From contig NC_089175.1 of the NCBI RefSeq assembly GCF_947507565.1, forward strand, positions 6,251,733-6,315,732: a stretch of 64,000 bases of DNA. Reading direction: 5' to 3'. Made by a program: the position numbers and the translations under genes. Positions 24,966 through 37,340 of this stretch are shown here, in pieces (within the stretch, counting starts at the first letter, position 1; the number at the start of each line of letters is the position of its first letter). This DNA is from Oscarella lobularis. Lineage: Eukaryota; Porifera; Homoscleromorpha; Homosclerophorida; Oscarellidae. The notes under the pieces were generated by a model. The model was not told where the DNA came from. It made no database searches and was given only the letters and a program-made list of their open reading frames with translations.

Positions 24966-26181
24966 GATAGAAATAACGTTCATTTCACAAAACGTAATAA
25001 TGTCTGTCGTTTTGCCACTCGCTGCTATGCAGTGAGACAGCGGAAAGTCGACATCCGTGCAGGTGTCCAGATAATTGCAAATCCACAGCAAATTGTTGTT
25101 GCATCTAAGAGGATAGTTTCCACGAGACAAATATCTGCACAAGAACGATTATGCATATCCAGACAAATTGCGCACAGAAAAACGACTGACACTGTCACTC
25201 TTTTCCCTGATGTCTTGGCATTTTCACAAGCTCCGCTTATTCCGGAGAAAATGTCAATGGATTGTAATTGACAAAAGTTAAGATTTCTAAAAATGGGATT
25301 TGAGTTACTAATTAACAGCCAAATATGTTGCAAGCAAAACAGCAGATGCTCACATAAAAATAAGATCTCCACTGTTGACTTCAAGACTAAATTGCCCCAA
25401 GAATATGAGTTCTTCATTCTCTGACAAGTCCCTAGAAAATTGGTACGTACCACAGTGCATGGAGAGAAAGGACCAGTACCGTACAAGTATCGAAGACGTC
25501 GCATTGTTGAAAACCTTTTGATTCCCAAGCCACTGGGGCTAATTGAATTGTTCCTAAACTCTCTATCGTAAACGAAGCGCAAAATAATCAATCACGGTCA
25601 GCCTTGAAGTAGAACCAACACGCTTGTTAATTCAACACAACTAGAAATTCCTGAAGGAATCTCTTTCAGTCCATTGCTTTGCATTGACCTAAACCGTTTA
25701 ATAATAATTTTATAAAGAAACACTGTGAGCCTAAATCTTTTTTAAAAGTCTCACAGAACAGAAAGTAAAGGAATTTTGCAGACATCCGAAAAGTAAGAGA
25801 TACTCAATATCTCGTTATTCTCGATGATTCTACAGAACATTGTTTCAAGTCAGCATACCGGTATGCTTGACAGGTACACATACAAGTTAGTCAATGCTCT
25901 GAGGTAAGAAAGTGGGGTCACCGAAAAATCGATATCTCCCAAGAAGCTGTCGCGAATGACTCTACAACAACATAGTTAAATTGCAAATTAGTATTAAAAT
26001 TGAGAGCTTACAGAATCCGAAAGTTTTCTATTAAGCTATCATTCACAAACGATCGAAAATCAGGAACCTTGGTAAGCTGACTGCAGAAGATTTGGCCGTA
26101 ATCTTCGTTCATAGAGCATCCTCCCAATGATCGTGCGGTGTAGCACGACAAAACGACTACAAAAAGAGCGATCTTTGTCAT
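24966..26181 (-). CDS. Secreted leucine-rich-repeat protein, copy B
   Basis: Start ATG 26179-26181. Signal peptide MTKIALFVVVLSCYTARS, N-terminal cap CSMNEDYGQIFCSQLTKVPD, LRR pieces including NNSISPSGLGIKRF and MRRLRYLYG, and a C-terminal LRR cap GNYPLRCNNNLLWICNYLDT with later cysteines SHC and TFC. The frame closes at about 24966 (NVISIN). It differs from copy A by substitutions and small indels and lacks the palindromic insertion found at 5370-5405. No membrane helix seen. The middle exons were not all delimited. Confidence 0.5.
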
Positions 26182-26335
26182 GAAGGAATCACATGAGCAC
26201 TTTTTCTAGCACGTGAGCGTGGTAGACTACATTTAGTGCACAGGAACAGTACGAACAGTCGAAGACACATAAAAACAAAAACACAGAATAAAAATTTAGG
26301 TGCAGTACTAAAAATTGATTTCATAATTAATTAAA

Positions 26336-27824
26336 TTATTTACTGGCATTGTCTCTACTGCCGTAATCGCTAATAATTTTGTTATGATACACAATTGAAC
26401 TCGTTTCTGAAGCTCGCCTTGTTTTCCATATCCAAAAAAGGAATGGTATTAACGCTATTAGTATTAGAACACCCAGCGAAATACCTATACCTAACCCTAA
26501 CTGTAATCCAAGGTCTACGTAAAAGATAAGATGTAACATCATGCATGATAGTGTGTATAAACTACTTACTTTTACTGCAGTTGTCATTTTTGCAATAATC
26601 TGAGACTGCCTTGCTATCACTTGAGCACACAAAGCCGTTTGATTGCACACATGAACCAATGTAATCACAAATCCAAAACAAACTGCAGTCGCAGAAAATA
26701 TTATTCCCGACCGACAGACAACTACCAACAGAGAGAAATGTTACTATAATTGAGCATATTTATACGTGCATTACAATGATGGCGGCGAGGAAATATCTGC
26801 GTGACATACGTCACTGATGCCCGAATCAGAGTCAATTCGCCGAATTCCATTGTTTTCCAAATTCCTATATGCATGTAAAAGGGTAAATAATTTGGAAAAT
26901 TGGTTTAACCTACACAGCCTTAAGAACCCCACTACCAAACTTCAGAGATTCCGCAGGAATAATTGACAAATTTCGATTTTCCGACAAGTCTCTGTTGGAC
27001 TACCGGTTTATAATAATTACGCTCATTAGATTCTGTCTTACAAGTACGCAAGGCGTCCCATGTGAGCAAACTTGTTCAATCCCAAACCGGATGAAGAAAT
27101 GTCGTTGGCACCAAGACAGCTGTAACGTAGAGAGTCTGCATCACTCTGCATTAACGCGACGTTAGTTTTACATTTCAGAGAAGAAAGTACAATGTTCCAA
27201 GCCACTTGGTACAGAAGTCAGTCTGTTTCTTTGCAGGTCTCTACAAAAATAGGCCACGCGTCAAAGGCAAACCGAACCGCGCTTATAACTACGTACAGAC
27301 GATCCAGACTTCGTCGACCGCTTTTACACAAGTCATAGAACACGTCAGGAGCGATGTTTGTCACGCCACTGCTTGTGATCTCTCTAAATATGAAGATATA
27401 CGTAGGCGTTGGCCATTTCCTATCTATCTTCCGCGGTGTACGCACAAAGTTCCCAACTGCGTTAGTGGTAAAAAGGAAGCCGACGATGTGATACGATTTA
27501 TCTGACTGTTCGTGATTCGCCTAGATACAGAGACAAGAAGAATGCATTCGATCTATATTTAGATATGATGACTTTTCCTCACAGGGTTTTGTACGAGGAA
27601 GGATTGGCCAGTTCCTCGAAATTCGGCACATAGGTCAAGTTCGTGCAATAAATCGAGGCCAATTTCACGCTGCAATTGCAGTTCGCCAGCTCAGGGCAGT
27701 CGTCGACTTCCATCGTCCAATAAACAGCGCTGGCTGAGCACACTTCGACTCCCGATGACCAGCAAGAATTGAGACATTGAGCGGTCTGCGTGAGAAATGC
27801 AAGAACAAGAAAGAACAGCACCAT
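26336..27824 (-). CDS. Type I transmembrane leucine-rich-repeat receptor, copy B
   Basis: Start 27824 with signal peptide MVLFFLVLAFLTQTAQC, cysteine-rich cap (CPELANCNCSVKLASIYC), LRR exons nearly identical to copy A around 27200-27450, a C-terminal LRR cap (near 26580-26710) and a last exon with membrane helix LGIGISLGVLILIALIPFLF and tail ending GSRDNASK. The tail differs markedly from copy A (different residues and length), whereas the LRR exons are highly similar, so the two receptors have diverged most in the membrane and cytoplasmic exon. Confidence 0.6.
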
Positions 27825-28119
27825 CGTTTAGTGTTGATTATGCGCACACGTAAGCTCGGCAGCACCTGATGTCGCCTGATGCCGGCCTTCGCCCACGCAA
27901 CGGCTGATGATAAGATGATAAGAGCACGACTATGAAAATAAACTGATGATATCGAACTCATACACACACAATTCAAGTAGCATTTACCCAAACGCCTACA
28001 TGAATATGTAAAATCCTGCTCGTCGAATTTAGAAACAAGAAGAGAGCTCAGCTAAAAAACTGTACTTCTAACTTACTTGGGTGCTCCTCATACCAATTTC
28101 AATCATGGACCTACCAAAC
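27825..28119. other. Intergenic spacer
   Basis: Counterpart of 7634-7946; no gene seen. Confidence 0.4.
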
Positions 28120-31100
28120 TTATTTGAGCCTCTTTCTCGCCATGTCAGAGCCCAGTCTCAACGCCTTCAAAAGATTCTCGCTATTCGGCATTCCTCGACC
28201 AGCTATGTCTGTGACAACCACGAGATGTTAGCGTGCATACAAGCCAGCTTACCAAAAGCGGTTCCGTGATCAACCGACGTTCTTATGATGGGAAGACCCA
28301 ACGTCACATTGACCGTGTCTTCAAAACCGATCAGCTTAGCCGGAATGTGACCCTGATCGTGATACATAGCCACCTGCGAGAAACGTCAATAATTTAAACG
28401 CTAATTCTCCCCCCTAGCCAGCCTTCTTTTACCACAACATCGTAGTCCCCTCGGACGACTTTGCCAAATAGGGTATCAGCCGGAAATGACCCGGTAACAT
28501 TCCATCCCTTGGCGCGACACTCGGCGACAGCCGGCTCAATCACTCTCGGCTCTTCGTCACCGAAAAGACGACCGTCTCTCGCGTGCGGATTGAGACCGAC
28601 GACGGCTATCTTAGGATCAGCCACGTCACTGTCAACAAAGAAGTCATGAGCCAGCTCGATCGTCTCAATAATTCTTTCTTTGGTGAGCTTCGTGGGCACG
28701 TCTTTGTAGCTGCAATGACCCGTTGCATGAACTACCTAAGAAAAAAACCTCACATAGCAGCACCAAGACTGATCTTGCTCCGTCACGTTGTACCTTAAAG
28801 TTACCAGAAGCAAGCATTAGTCGCGACGTCTTAGCACCCGAGTACTTTGCCTATGTAGGTTCAGGCTACTACATAAGTGACTGTATATAACTAATTAGGG
28901 CTTACCAGTAGTTCCGTGTGATCAGCAAACTTGTATCCCTCTAGATTCATTGTCTCCTTATTCAAGGGTGCGGTCACTATAGCGTCGACGACGCCGGCCA
29001 TGGCCAGTTGCACGGCAAATATGACCCATTCTGCAGCAAAGCGACCATTAGACAGAGAACGTTAGAATTTAATTAAATTGGGGCTTTTCTCTCTTTACTT
29101 CTCCTAGCGTGAACGTCGTCTCTCCTTCAACCTGAAGTGGATTCCACGCGAGAACTGACGACTTGTTCTCTGGCCAATTCAATCGCGGCCACTTCTTTCC
29201 GTCTTTTTCGTACGTCTCTGCGACGACGATCGTAATCCTCGGATAGTCCACTGCAGAACGTTGTGGCCTTTTTCAGCGAGTCCGGATCGCCCAGGACGAG
29301 AATGCGACACCAGTGCGAGACGCGAGGCAACGCTAAGGCCTTGACTATGATCTCTGGTCCGATTCCGCACGGATCGCCCATCGTCAGTGCAACGACAGGC
29401 TTTGACGAAAGCTGATGGTCTCTCAGCACAGATATTGACGTAGACAAGAACGATTCCTAGCAGTCCCCCAGGTTTAATGACAACGGGAAAAGAATCCAAT
29501 TCACCTCTTCAGAAAAGTTATTGGCTAATAATCTGTGCTAGCAACTTGACCTCTCACTTACCCTGTCACTCGACAAAGAGCTGCGTATGGTTCAATGTAC
29601 TCTTCAAAACGAAGCAAGTCGACTGAGAGAGATTGCAGCAGAGATGCTGCAGTCGATCCGCCAGTTACAATCAATGCATGAAAACGCATTGATAACTGGT
29701 CGTCTCTGTACAGTTTCTCTGCATGCCTGAAGGTTGAAAAGCATCAAAGACTGTTCTCGCCGCCTGAACTAGAGTGTCCAAAACCTGCATGGCACATAAT
29801 AGAGTGTTTGACGTTTCTCTGATATGCTTCTCAAGTGCACGTACCTCTTCTCTTGTTTCGACTTTCAACAACAGCAAAATAACCGCTGGTTTTTGAGTAC
29901 TGTCTGGAACGTTCAGTAATCCCTATTAAATCTTAATTATGTATGTATGTAATTATATTTGGGGTTTGATTGACCTTCACCGGATCCAATTCCACACTTA
30001 GAACGCTTCTTTCAGTTTTGAGCAGATGACCAATTTGACGTTCAGTAACAGAATGTCGACTTCCCTGTACAATTAATATACTGTTGCTCGACGCCGAACG
30101 AGCAGACGCGTTCTGCGATGATGGTCGTTGCTGCAGAGTAGATGAACGGAGAGAAAACGCTCTAGGAACTTCTCTAGCAAGTCCCTACCAAAAATATATA
30201 GATAAATACTAAACAACGTAACAGCACTCACAGCAGAACCACAAAGGAGGACACTCGTCGAGTTTTCTTGCATCTTGGCTGCAGTCTGCGCAATTGTATA
30301 CAGCTGCTCCTGCGACGTAGCATCACACGCGTAGACCGTCTTCCTCTTTTCGTCAAGTGACTTGGTGACGTAATCGAGGACGGACTAAAGCGAAGTGTGA
30401 GCAGAAGACAAAGAAAGACAACACTTAGTGGAAACCTCCATTCTCTGCATCACTTTCTCTAGTGGAATGTGCTCGATCTTTCATCCAGATTGGCATCCAA
30501 GTAGCTCAAGAACAGAACTCGACTTCACATCAATATTGCAAAGAGATACAGGGACCTACTAGAAAATATTCACAAAAGTCGATGACATTGAACTCCTCTA
30601 GAGTCTCACTCCATTTAGAAGATGATAGCCACCAACGGTAATTCTTCCAGCCTATACACACACACATTTGATTGAATATTTAGAAAATTTATTAGTTAAT
30701 TAATTAAAAGTCATACCTCCGGTAGAGCTGGAGCAAAGAAGCATACGTCAAAATTACGACCGTTCATCAGACACTCCAATTCCTAAAAGTATTTCGACGT
30801 CGACAAGAACAAGACAACGGTATCGTATTTGAACGTACTAGAGCGACGCTGCCTCGCAACGTGGAATCGATCTTCTTGTAGCAGACGTTCGCATCGACGT
30901 TCGACGTGAGTTCGATCGCCTTTCGAAGACGCGCGATCGCTTCCTCTTTGTCGAGAGTCGCGGTGTCGAGAACTAGAGCGTTATTGCACGTCGAATCGAG
31001 CTCCTGGCGTTCATTCGACTGGAGAACGATCTCGGTGCAGAGACCTCGACGAAAGAACTCGGCGCCGGAGTCGGATGCGCCGCTCAGGTCGTCTGCAAAC

Positions 31101-31123
31101 ATCAAAATCGCGCATTGTTTCAT
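28120..31123 (-). pseudogene. Fused DUF1537 kinase + PdxA-type dehydrogenase, copy B (broken differently from A)
   Basis: Same fused layout as copy A: MKQCAILMFADDLSGASDSG from 31121-31123, CYKKIDSTLRGS, ALIVTGGSTAASLLQSL, DSFPVVIKPGGL (29499), [90 protein letters not shown] and a proper C-terminus [20 protein letters not shown] ending RKRLK with TAA at 28120-28122. The codon that is TGA in copy A is CGA here. Lesions of its own: the kinase DTDSR motif is replaced by DTATL (near 30955), one extra base in LSE|ITIVV (near 29238), and a net 16-base loss near 29047 that removes the splice acceptor of the exon starting VMPEAGRFAAEW. In PdxA the usual NPHAGxxGxxG reads NPHARDGRLFG. Probably non-functional. 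Confidence 0.8.
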
Positions 31124-31404
31124 TTCGGATGTCCGGGGAAGCTCACACACACAACAGAAGCCCGTAAACTGTTTGTAAACTCTAAAATTTCTCTCTTTCT
31201 CTCTCTCTCTAAAGACAAAAGAAGCGACATGCAAAATCTGAACTGGTGCTGAAGTGAAGTGAAACCGGTGTGCAATGACATAAAAAGGTGATCAACATCG
31301 GGCAAAACAAATGGCTGTACAAAAATGTACACATCTTCTTCTAAGGGCATTTCGTGTACCTACCACCAACGCCGACGCCACCCTTGACGTCAGGCTCGAG
31401 ATAA

Positions 31405-34400
31405 TCATCCTGAGAGGCCACGGCCAAGCGGCGGCGCATCGTAGGTAGGATTGGCCAGAGAGACAGCACCACCATCTTCCCTTGCCGTCGCCGCGGCAGG
31501 GGGAGCGGCGCTCGCGCCCGTGTCCGTCTCGGCGTTATTCGTGTACGGAATCGTCGCCCTGTAACCCGGATTCGCACGATATCGCCACGCCGTGCCGGAC
31601 ATGTCCTCGTACGCAGGCGACGACGACGACGACGACGGCGGCGGTAGAGGCATGGCGGATCTCGAACCGTCGCCGATGACGTCATAAAAAGGTTCGTCGT
31701 CGATGTTTTTCGTTTTGGCGGCGACGTGTTCTTCGTCGACCGCCACTTGGCACGCCGACATCGACGTCGCCATCGACGACGAATTGTTATTTTGAGTTGG
31801 AGGCGGCGGTACTATGATGATCGATCCCTGCTTCGATCGACGACGCAGGAAGACGAGTAGGACTGTTATGATGAGGAGGAGGAGGAGAATGAATCCGGCA
31901 GCAACTCCGATGTAGAGACCGAGATTTGAACTATTCTTTTCGTCGGTGATGCCTTCATCTAAATGAAAAATGTATTAAATTGCTCTGTTGGGCTCTCTTG
32001 CTTCTACCTCGAGCGCATTCTACTGTATCGACGTCTGAACACACCGTCACTTTCGTCTCGGACGTTGGCGTTGGTTCTGTTGTCGGCGATTTCGTCTCGG
32101 GCGTTTGCGTCGGTTCCTCCGTCTCACAACTGTATGATCCCACCGCATTATTGCACACTTCATCCGAACCGCACGGCGATTCTTCCTGCTCACATTCGTC
32201 GATATCTTAACGAGGGCCGGAGAAGAAACGTATTTATTGCGTCTTGTGCTTTCGTTATTGAACTCACCGCTGCACACGTTTTTTTCTACTTCTTTGTCCC
32301 AGTCCCCGTTTTCAAGACAACTTAGGATTATAGGACTTGTCGGCTGCATACTATATCCGTCTTGACAGGTGATCTGCGCCGTCGTGCCAACCCATCGGCT
32401 ATCATTCGAAAAAGACACTTTCGTCGAACTGGGCAAATAGTCAAGGTGATTGCACTGAATCAGACTGCATGGGTGACCGTCGCCGGCGTTTGTATAGCCG
32501 GGTTTACACGAACACAAGTAACCGCCTGAGGTATTATTGCACAACGTATTGACACCGCAGTCGTTTAGACCTTCTGCACACTCGTCGATGTCTAAAAAAT
32601 TATATATACACATACATACATATACATGTAATAAATTGGTCAACATGACTTGCCTGTATCGCAGAGATCGCCCGTGTATCCGGATTGACACGTGCAGGAG
32701 AAAGAATTTACGAAATCAGAGCAATGCCCATGAAGACAAGGATTCCCTGAACACTCGTCAATATCTTTATAGACAAAAAACAAATTTAACTTATACACTC
32801 ATTGTATTATACGCAATTTCTCACCTGTAGAGCAAAACTGTCCGGCGTAGCCAGACGGACAATTGCACGTAAATCCGTTAGCATGATTGTCACATGTGGC
32901 ACCGTTCAAACAAGGATTGCTTCGACACTGATTCATATCTACGAAATCAATATTCATTTATTGAGTGAGAGAAATCTGAAGCAATAGTCTCTCTCATACC
33001 AACGTTGCAAGTCGATCCGATGAAGTCGGACGGACATGCGCAGCTGAAGCTGTTCGGGAGAACAGAACACGTTCCCCCATTCTGACAAGGATGATCGTTG
33101 CATCCCAACCCACCTGAGCAAAAAAATTTATAATTATAGCAATGGACTAATAGCATCACTAATTCACTTTGGTCGCACAAAGGTCCCAACCAATGCGACT
33201 GGCAAATGCAGTCGTTCCCGTTAGAGCAATCACCGTGTTCTATAAGAAGAAACGAACACCCATGTCAACAGGGAGTGCAAAGACTAATAATGGACGCGCT
33301 CACTGCATCCGCTCTTCTTCACGCACTTCGAACACGTACTGTCTGTCCAACCAGGATCACAACTGGCAAAAGCATCATTACTCAAGAGAACTTCAGCAAA
33401 TCGACAGACGTCTTTACGTGCATTGCCCAGGCTTCGTACAAGAGCCGTGGTCCTTACTACAACCGGTCTTGCAAATAGCTATACGAATAAAAAAAGTAGT
33501 TTTTCTCTCATAAGACGGAAGAAGGATGTCAATATACGAGTTTTGCACTGAGGAGCTCCCGTCCATCCGCTCGTGCATTTCCGCTGGCCCGTCGTACGAT
33601 CGCACGTATAGTGCCCAGTCGCGTCGGAGTCTTGCCGCACGCAGAACACCGAACAGTCGCCGTAGTAATTCGCGTCGCACTGGACGCGCCATTTCAGCGA
33701 GAGCGTCTTGCGGTGCTTTCCCTTTATCGTCAACGAGCTCCACGCGCTCGAGACGCCCGCGTGGGCAATGCCCGGTCGCAAGACGTCGACAAGATCGTCC
33801 CTGTTAATCGAATCGTCGTCCCATATAGTTAATTTTAAACTAAACGAATTCTAAAAAATTCATAAATAAATAAATTTATTAATTAATGAAAGTTTTTCTC
33901 GTGCTTACCTTCCAGGCTCCGCTAAAACCGAACGAAAATGGATTGTCAAGATTATTTTTGAGTGCGTTTTTTCCAGTCGAGAAGGTAACGCTGTCGTCGA
34001 ACTTGCCCGTCGTGCGCGTCCCAATGCACGTATTGTCATTGCTCGGATTATAGTCGCGATAGCAGACGACGACAAAGTTATCGCAGTCGTTGCTACAGCC
34101 CCACGAGAGGAACGAATCGCAACATAGCCCTTTGTAGTCTTTGCTCGCCGAATGTCTGTATTGGTTGAATTGGATTTCCAGCGTGCCGTCGCCCTGCAAA
34201 AAAAGGTCGCGTGACCGCTTTCTTGGAGCCGCGCCAATTTGCGCTCGTGGAATCGCATCCGGTTCTGTATCATCATGCGGTGGTCTGTGTGGCGTAGGGC
34301 GGATGAGTGGGAGACTCGGAAATAAAGGGGCTTCTGTTTTCAACTTTTCGAGAGCGCTAGATCTACTGCACTGTATGTGGTTTTACGCGATCCACGGGCG

Positions 34401-34533
34401 ATCGATCGCGAGGATGGGCGACGTTAGGACTTAGGACGGACTTGGGTGTCCGATTCCGCTGTTCTTCCTTTTGTCTCACCTGCGCGGTGTGGAAGAACGA
34501 CGACAACAGGAGGATCACAGCGACGACAAGCAT
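31405..34533 (-). CDS. Delta-like DSL Notch ligand with a Sushi domain, copy B (tail truncated)
   Basis: Closest to copy A1. Start ATG 34531-34533 ([18 protein letters not shown]). MNNL ([23 protein letters not shown]), DSL ([31 protein letters not shown]), EGF repeats including [16 protein letters not shown], Sushi ([18 protein letters not shown]), a truncated EGF followed by a PTSETKVTV-type stalk, membrane helix and cytoplasmic tyrosine motifs FYDVIG, YEDM and NPTYD. Relative to A1 a 14-base deletion after APPLG shifts the frame, giving a stop at 31405-31407 after GRGLSG; the DYLEPD and RYTKCP end (still readable at 31341-31404 in another frame) is lost. The extracellular part looks intact, so it could still act as a ligand. 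Confidence 0.8.
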
Positions 34534-35239
34534 TGTCTTTTCCCCGAGCAGCGAAGAAATTTCGAAGAGCAAGCGCCAGATCACGCTCCGTAACCAAGCG
34601 TCGGATGACCCCTAATGAACTTAACGTCGCTACACTCGTTGCTACAAAGTAGCTACGCCAGCTACGCCCATGCGGAAGGCGCGCGTTACTACTGACAATT
34701 CTGGCCAATTCTCTACCACTACACTGGCAGACGTTAATCTGCTGACGCGACCCGGAGTCTCCGCCAGCGGCGACGTTCTTGGCCGACATTTACATCTATA
34801 GTCATAAGAAACGATCAAGCAATAATAATTAGCCTGCTAACGTTACGACCTCTCCAACTTGGCTAACTTGTGGATTGTTAACTACAGGAATGTGCACGAC
34901 AGACTGGCGTGGTTACCAGAGGAACTGCTACGTCATAACTTGACAAACCAGGTACTCCTTGGAAATGGCTCTTTGTGAGGTCGCACGTCCCCCACTTTGA
35001 TCCAGAAGCTCGTCTATCGCGTCGTACGTTCCCTTTTCCGTTCTTTTCGAGCTGTCATGGGCCTCCAACGGGAACGGACGTCGGGGACGAGGGACTCGTC
35101 TAGAACGACGCCTGGATTGACGCCGAGCGCAGAGAGAATCGAAATGGCAACCACTATTAGGCGTAAAGATTCCGTCCGCTTTAGCTGAATCACAGTCGCA
35201 GCGTGAAGGAGCTCGCTCGCCATTCTCTCTTACAGCACG
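34534..35239. other. Upstream flank of copy B Delta and right duplication breakpoint
   Basis: 34630-34690 matches the A1 upstream flank, then 34750-34953 matches copy A 18240-18430, so the A2 gene is missing between them. After 34953 the sequence is new. 35000-35220 is open on the minus strand but its translation is not recognisable. Confidence 0.4.
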
Positions 35240-35400
35240 TTAGGTGTGAAGGTAGGTCGTCGTCGAACAGTTCGCCTGTTGTTCGCGTATGGCACGTAGC
35301 GTCATTTGCCGGGTTGTATGCGCTTCACAGCCGCGAAGCAGTCGTTGTGCGGCGAGTGGCGAGCTGGGGCTTCAGAGACGGACGGAGGACACTACGGGTT
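35240..35400 (-). pseudogene. Relic of a further Delta-like gene (MNNL exon fragment)
   Basis: On the minus strand one frame reads AYNPANDATCHTRTTGELFD and then DDL, aligning with [10 protein letters not shown] and [10 protein letters not shown] in the neighbouring Delta-like genes. Upstream residues (RLLRGCE) fit the CYRD region only loosely. No other Delta exons are evident nearby. It suggests a third or fourth local Delta duplicate that has decayed. Confidence 0.5.
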
Positions 35401-35408
35401 GGCATTAG

Positions 35409-35572
35409 TGACGTCATTATCGATATCGCTCAATAACACGTGATCGCTTTAAGTTGTTAGTTGTCAGTGACGTCACGAGAACGTCATCAAAAGGGAGAGA
35501 TTGCGTAGGCGAGCCTAGCAACGGACCAGGTATGGAGACACTGGAGACCCGGAGACACTTGCTCCTATATAG
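35409..35572. promoter_or_regulatory. Promoter-like cluster: two CRE sites, E-box, TATA-like
   Basis: TGACGTCA at 35409-35416 and 35468-35475, CACGTG at 35437-35442 and TATATAG at 35566-35572 within about 165 bases, between the Delta relic and the satellite. The palindromic CRE occurring twice is unlikely by chance, but no gene to the right is supported because the satellite starts about 70 bases later. Confidence 0.3.
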
Positions 35573-35644
35573 TAGGCGTTCCCAAAATTTTTTGAAAAGG
35601 GACTATCGAGGTTCGTTTATTCGACGAAAACGGCGGTGTAATTA

Positions 35645-37080
35645 AATCTGCATTAATGCAGAAACAATGCTGCATTGATACAGAACTGATGCAGAATAAA
35701 TGTAGCTTTGATGCAGAATCAATGCTGCATTGATACTGAATCAATGCTGCATTGATGCAGACTCAATGCAGAATGAATTTTTCATTGATGCAGAATCAAT
35801 GCTATCAATGCAGCATCGATTCTGCATTGATTCTGCATCAATGCAGCATCGATTCTGCATCAATGCAGCACTCATTCGGTATCAACGCAGCATTGATTCT
35901 GCATTCTGCATATATGCAGAATCAATGCTGCATTGATTCCGCATCAATTCAGCATTGATTCTGCATTGGTTCTGCATCAATGCAGCATCGATTCTGCATC
36001 AATGCAGCATTGATTCTGCTTTGATTCTGCATCAATGCAGCATTGATTCTGCATCAATGCAGCATTGATTCTGCATCAATTTTGCATTGATTCAGCATCA
36101 ATGCAGCATTGATTCTGCATCAATGCAGCATTCATTCGGCATTGATTCTGCATCAATGCAGCATTCATTCGGCATTGATTCTGCATCAATGCAGCATTGA
36201 TTCTGCATTTTGCATATATGCAGAATCAATGCTGCATTAATGCAGAAACAATGCTGCATTGATACAGAACTGATGCAGAATCAATGTAGCTTTGATGCAG
36301 AATCAATGCTGCATTGATGCTGAATCAATGCTGCATTGATGCAGACTCAATGCAGAATGAATTTTTCATTGATGCAGAATCAATGCTATCAATGCAGCAT
36401 TGATTCTGCATTGATTCTACATCAATGCAGCATCGATTCCGCATCAATGCAGCATCGATTCTGCATTAATGCAGAATTTGTTCTCAATCAATGCAGCACT
36501 GATTCTGCATTGATTCTGCATCGTTTATGCATCAATGCAGCATTGATTCTGCATCAATGAAGCATTCATTCGGTATCAATGCAGCATTGATTCGGTATCA
36601 ATGCAGCATCGATTCTGCATCAATGCAGCATCGATTCTGCATTAATGCAGAATTTGTTCTTAATCAATGCAGCACTGATTCTGCATTGATTCTGCATCGT
36701 TTATGCATCAATGGAGCATTGATTCTGCATCAATGCAGCATTCATTCGGTATCAATGCAGCATTGATTCTGCATTCTGCATATATGCAGAATCAATGCTG
36801 CATTGATTCCGCATCAATTCAGCATTGATTCTGCATTGGTTCTGCATCAATGCAGCATCGATTTTGCATCAATGCAGCATCGATTCTGCATTAATGCAGC
36901 ATTGATTTTGCATGGATTCTACATCGATTCTGCATTAATGCAGAATTTGTTCTCAATCAATGCAGCACTGATTCTGCATTGATTCTGCATCGTTTATGCA
37001 TCAATGCAGCATTGATTCTGCATTCTGCATATATGCAGAATTAATGCTGCATTGATGCAGAATCAATGCTACATTAATGC
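35645..37080. repeat. 22-bp satellite, block 1
   Basis: Tandem units built from two 11-bp halves, ATTGATTCTGC and ATCAATGCAGC, in both orientations. Orientation flips occur at ATTCTGCATATATGCAGAAT (for example 35903-35922). The block 35.70-37.08 kb is nearly repeated 18743 bases downstream (54.44-55.85 kb). Confidence 0.95.
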
Positions 37081-37340
37081 AAAATCGAGCAGCAACGCGG
37101 TCTCGGACAAATTCTTCGAGATTCTCGTCTTCCAAAAAAGACATTGAGAATATCTAGATGTTGTGATTAGAAGGCGTGTCTAGCGTGATTAGGAATTTTG
37201 ACGCCGCTAGCCGGCGCCAACAACCAGCGAAGGTGCAATTATCAATTTTCAATTTGTGCATTGATTGAAAATTGAATGCTGCCAACGACAAAGAGTGCAA
37301 AAGCAATTTTGAATATCAAAATGCTAAGAAGATTATAGCA
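37081..37340. repeat. Conserved 260-bp linker, module 1
   Basis: Non-satellite sequence present in all three modules (also 47872-48130 and 55848-56110). It contains a perfect 11-bp inverted repeat CAATTTTCAAT / ATTGAAAATTG (37243-37253 and 37264-37274). Near its end one frame reads NAANDKECKSNFEYQNAKKI, open into the 19-bp array; coding status unknown. Confidence 0.7.

Noticed and set aside
35203-35645. Plus-strand frames between the Delta relic and the satellite
   Set aside because: Arginine-rich shadow frames without recognisable features; the CRE/E-box/TATA cluster was kept only as a weak regulatory call.
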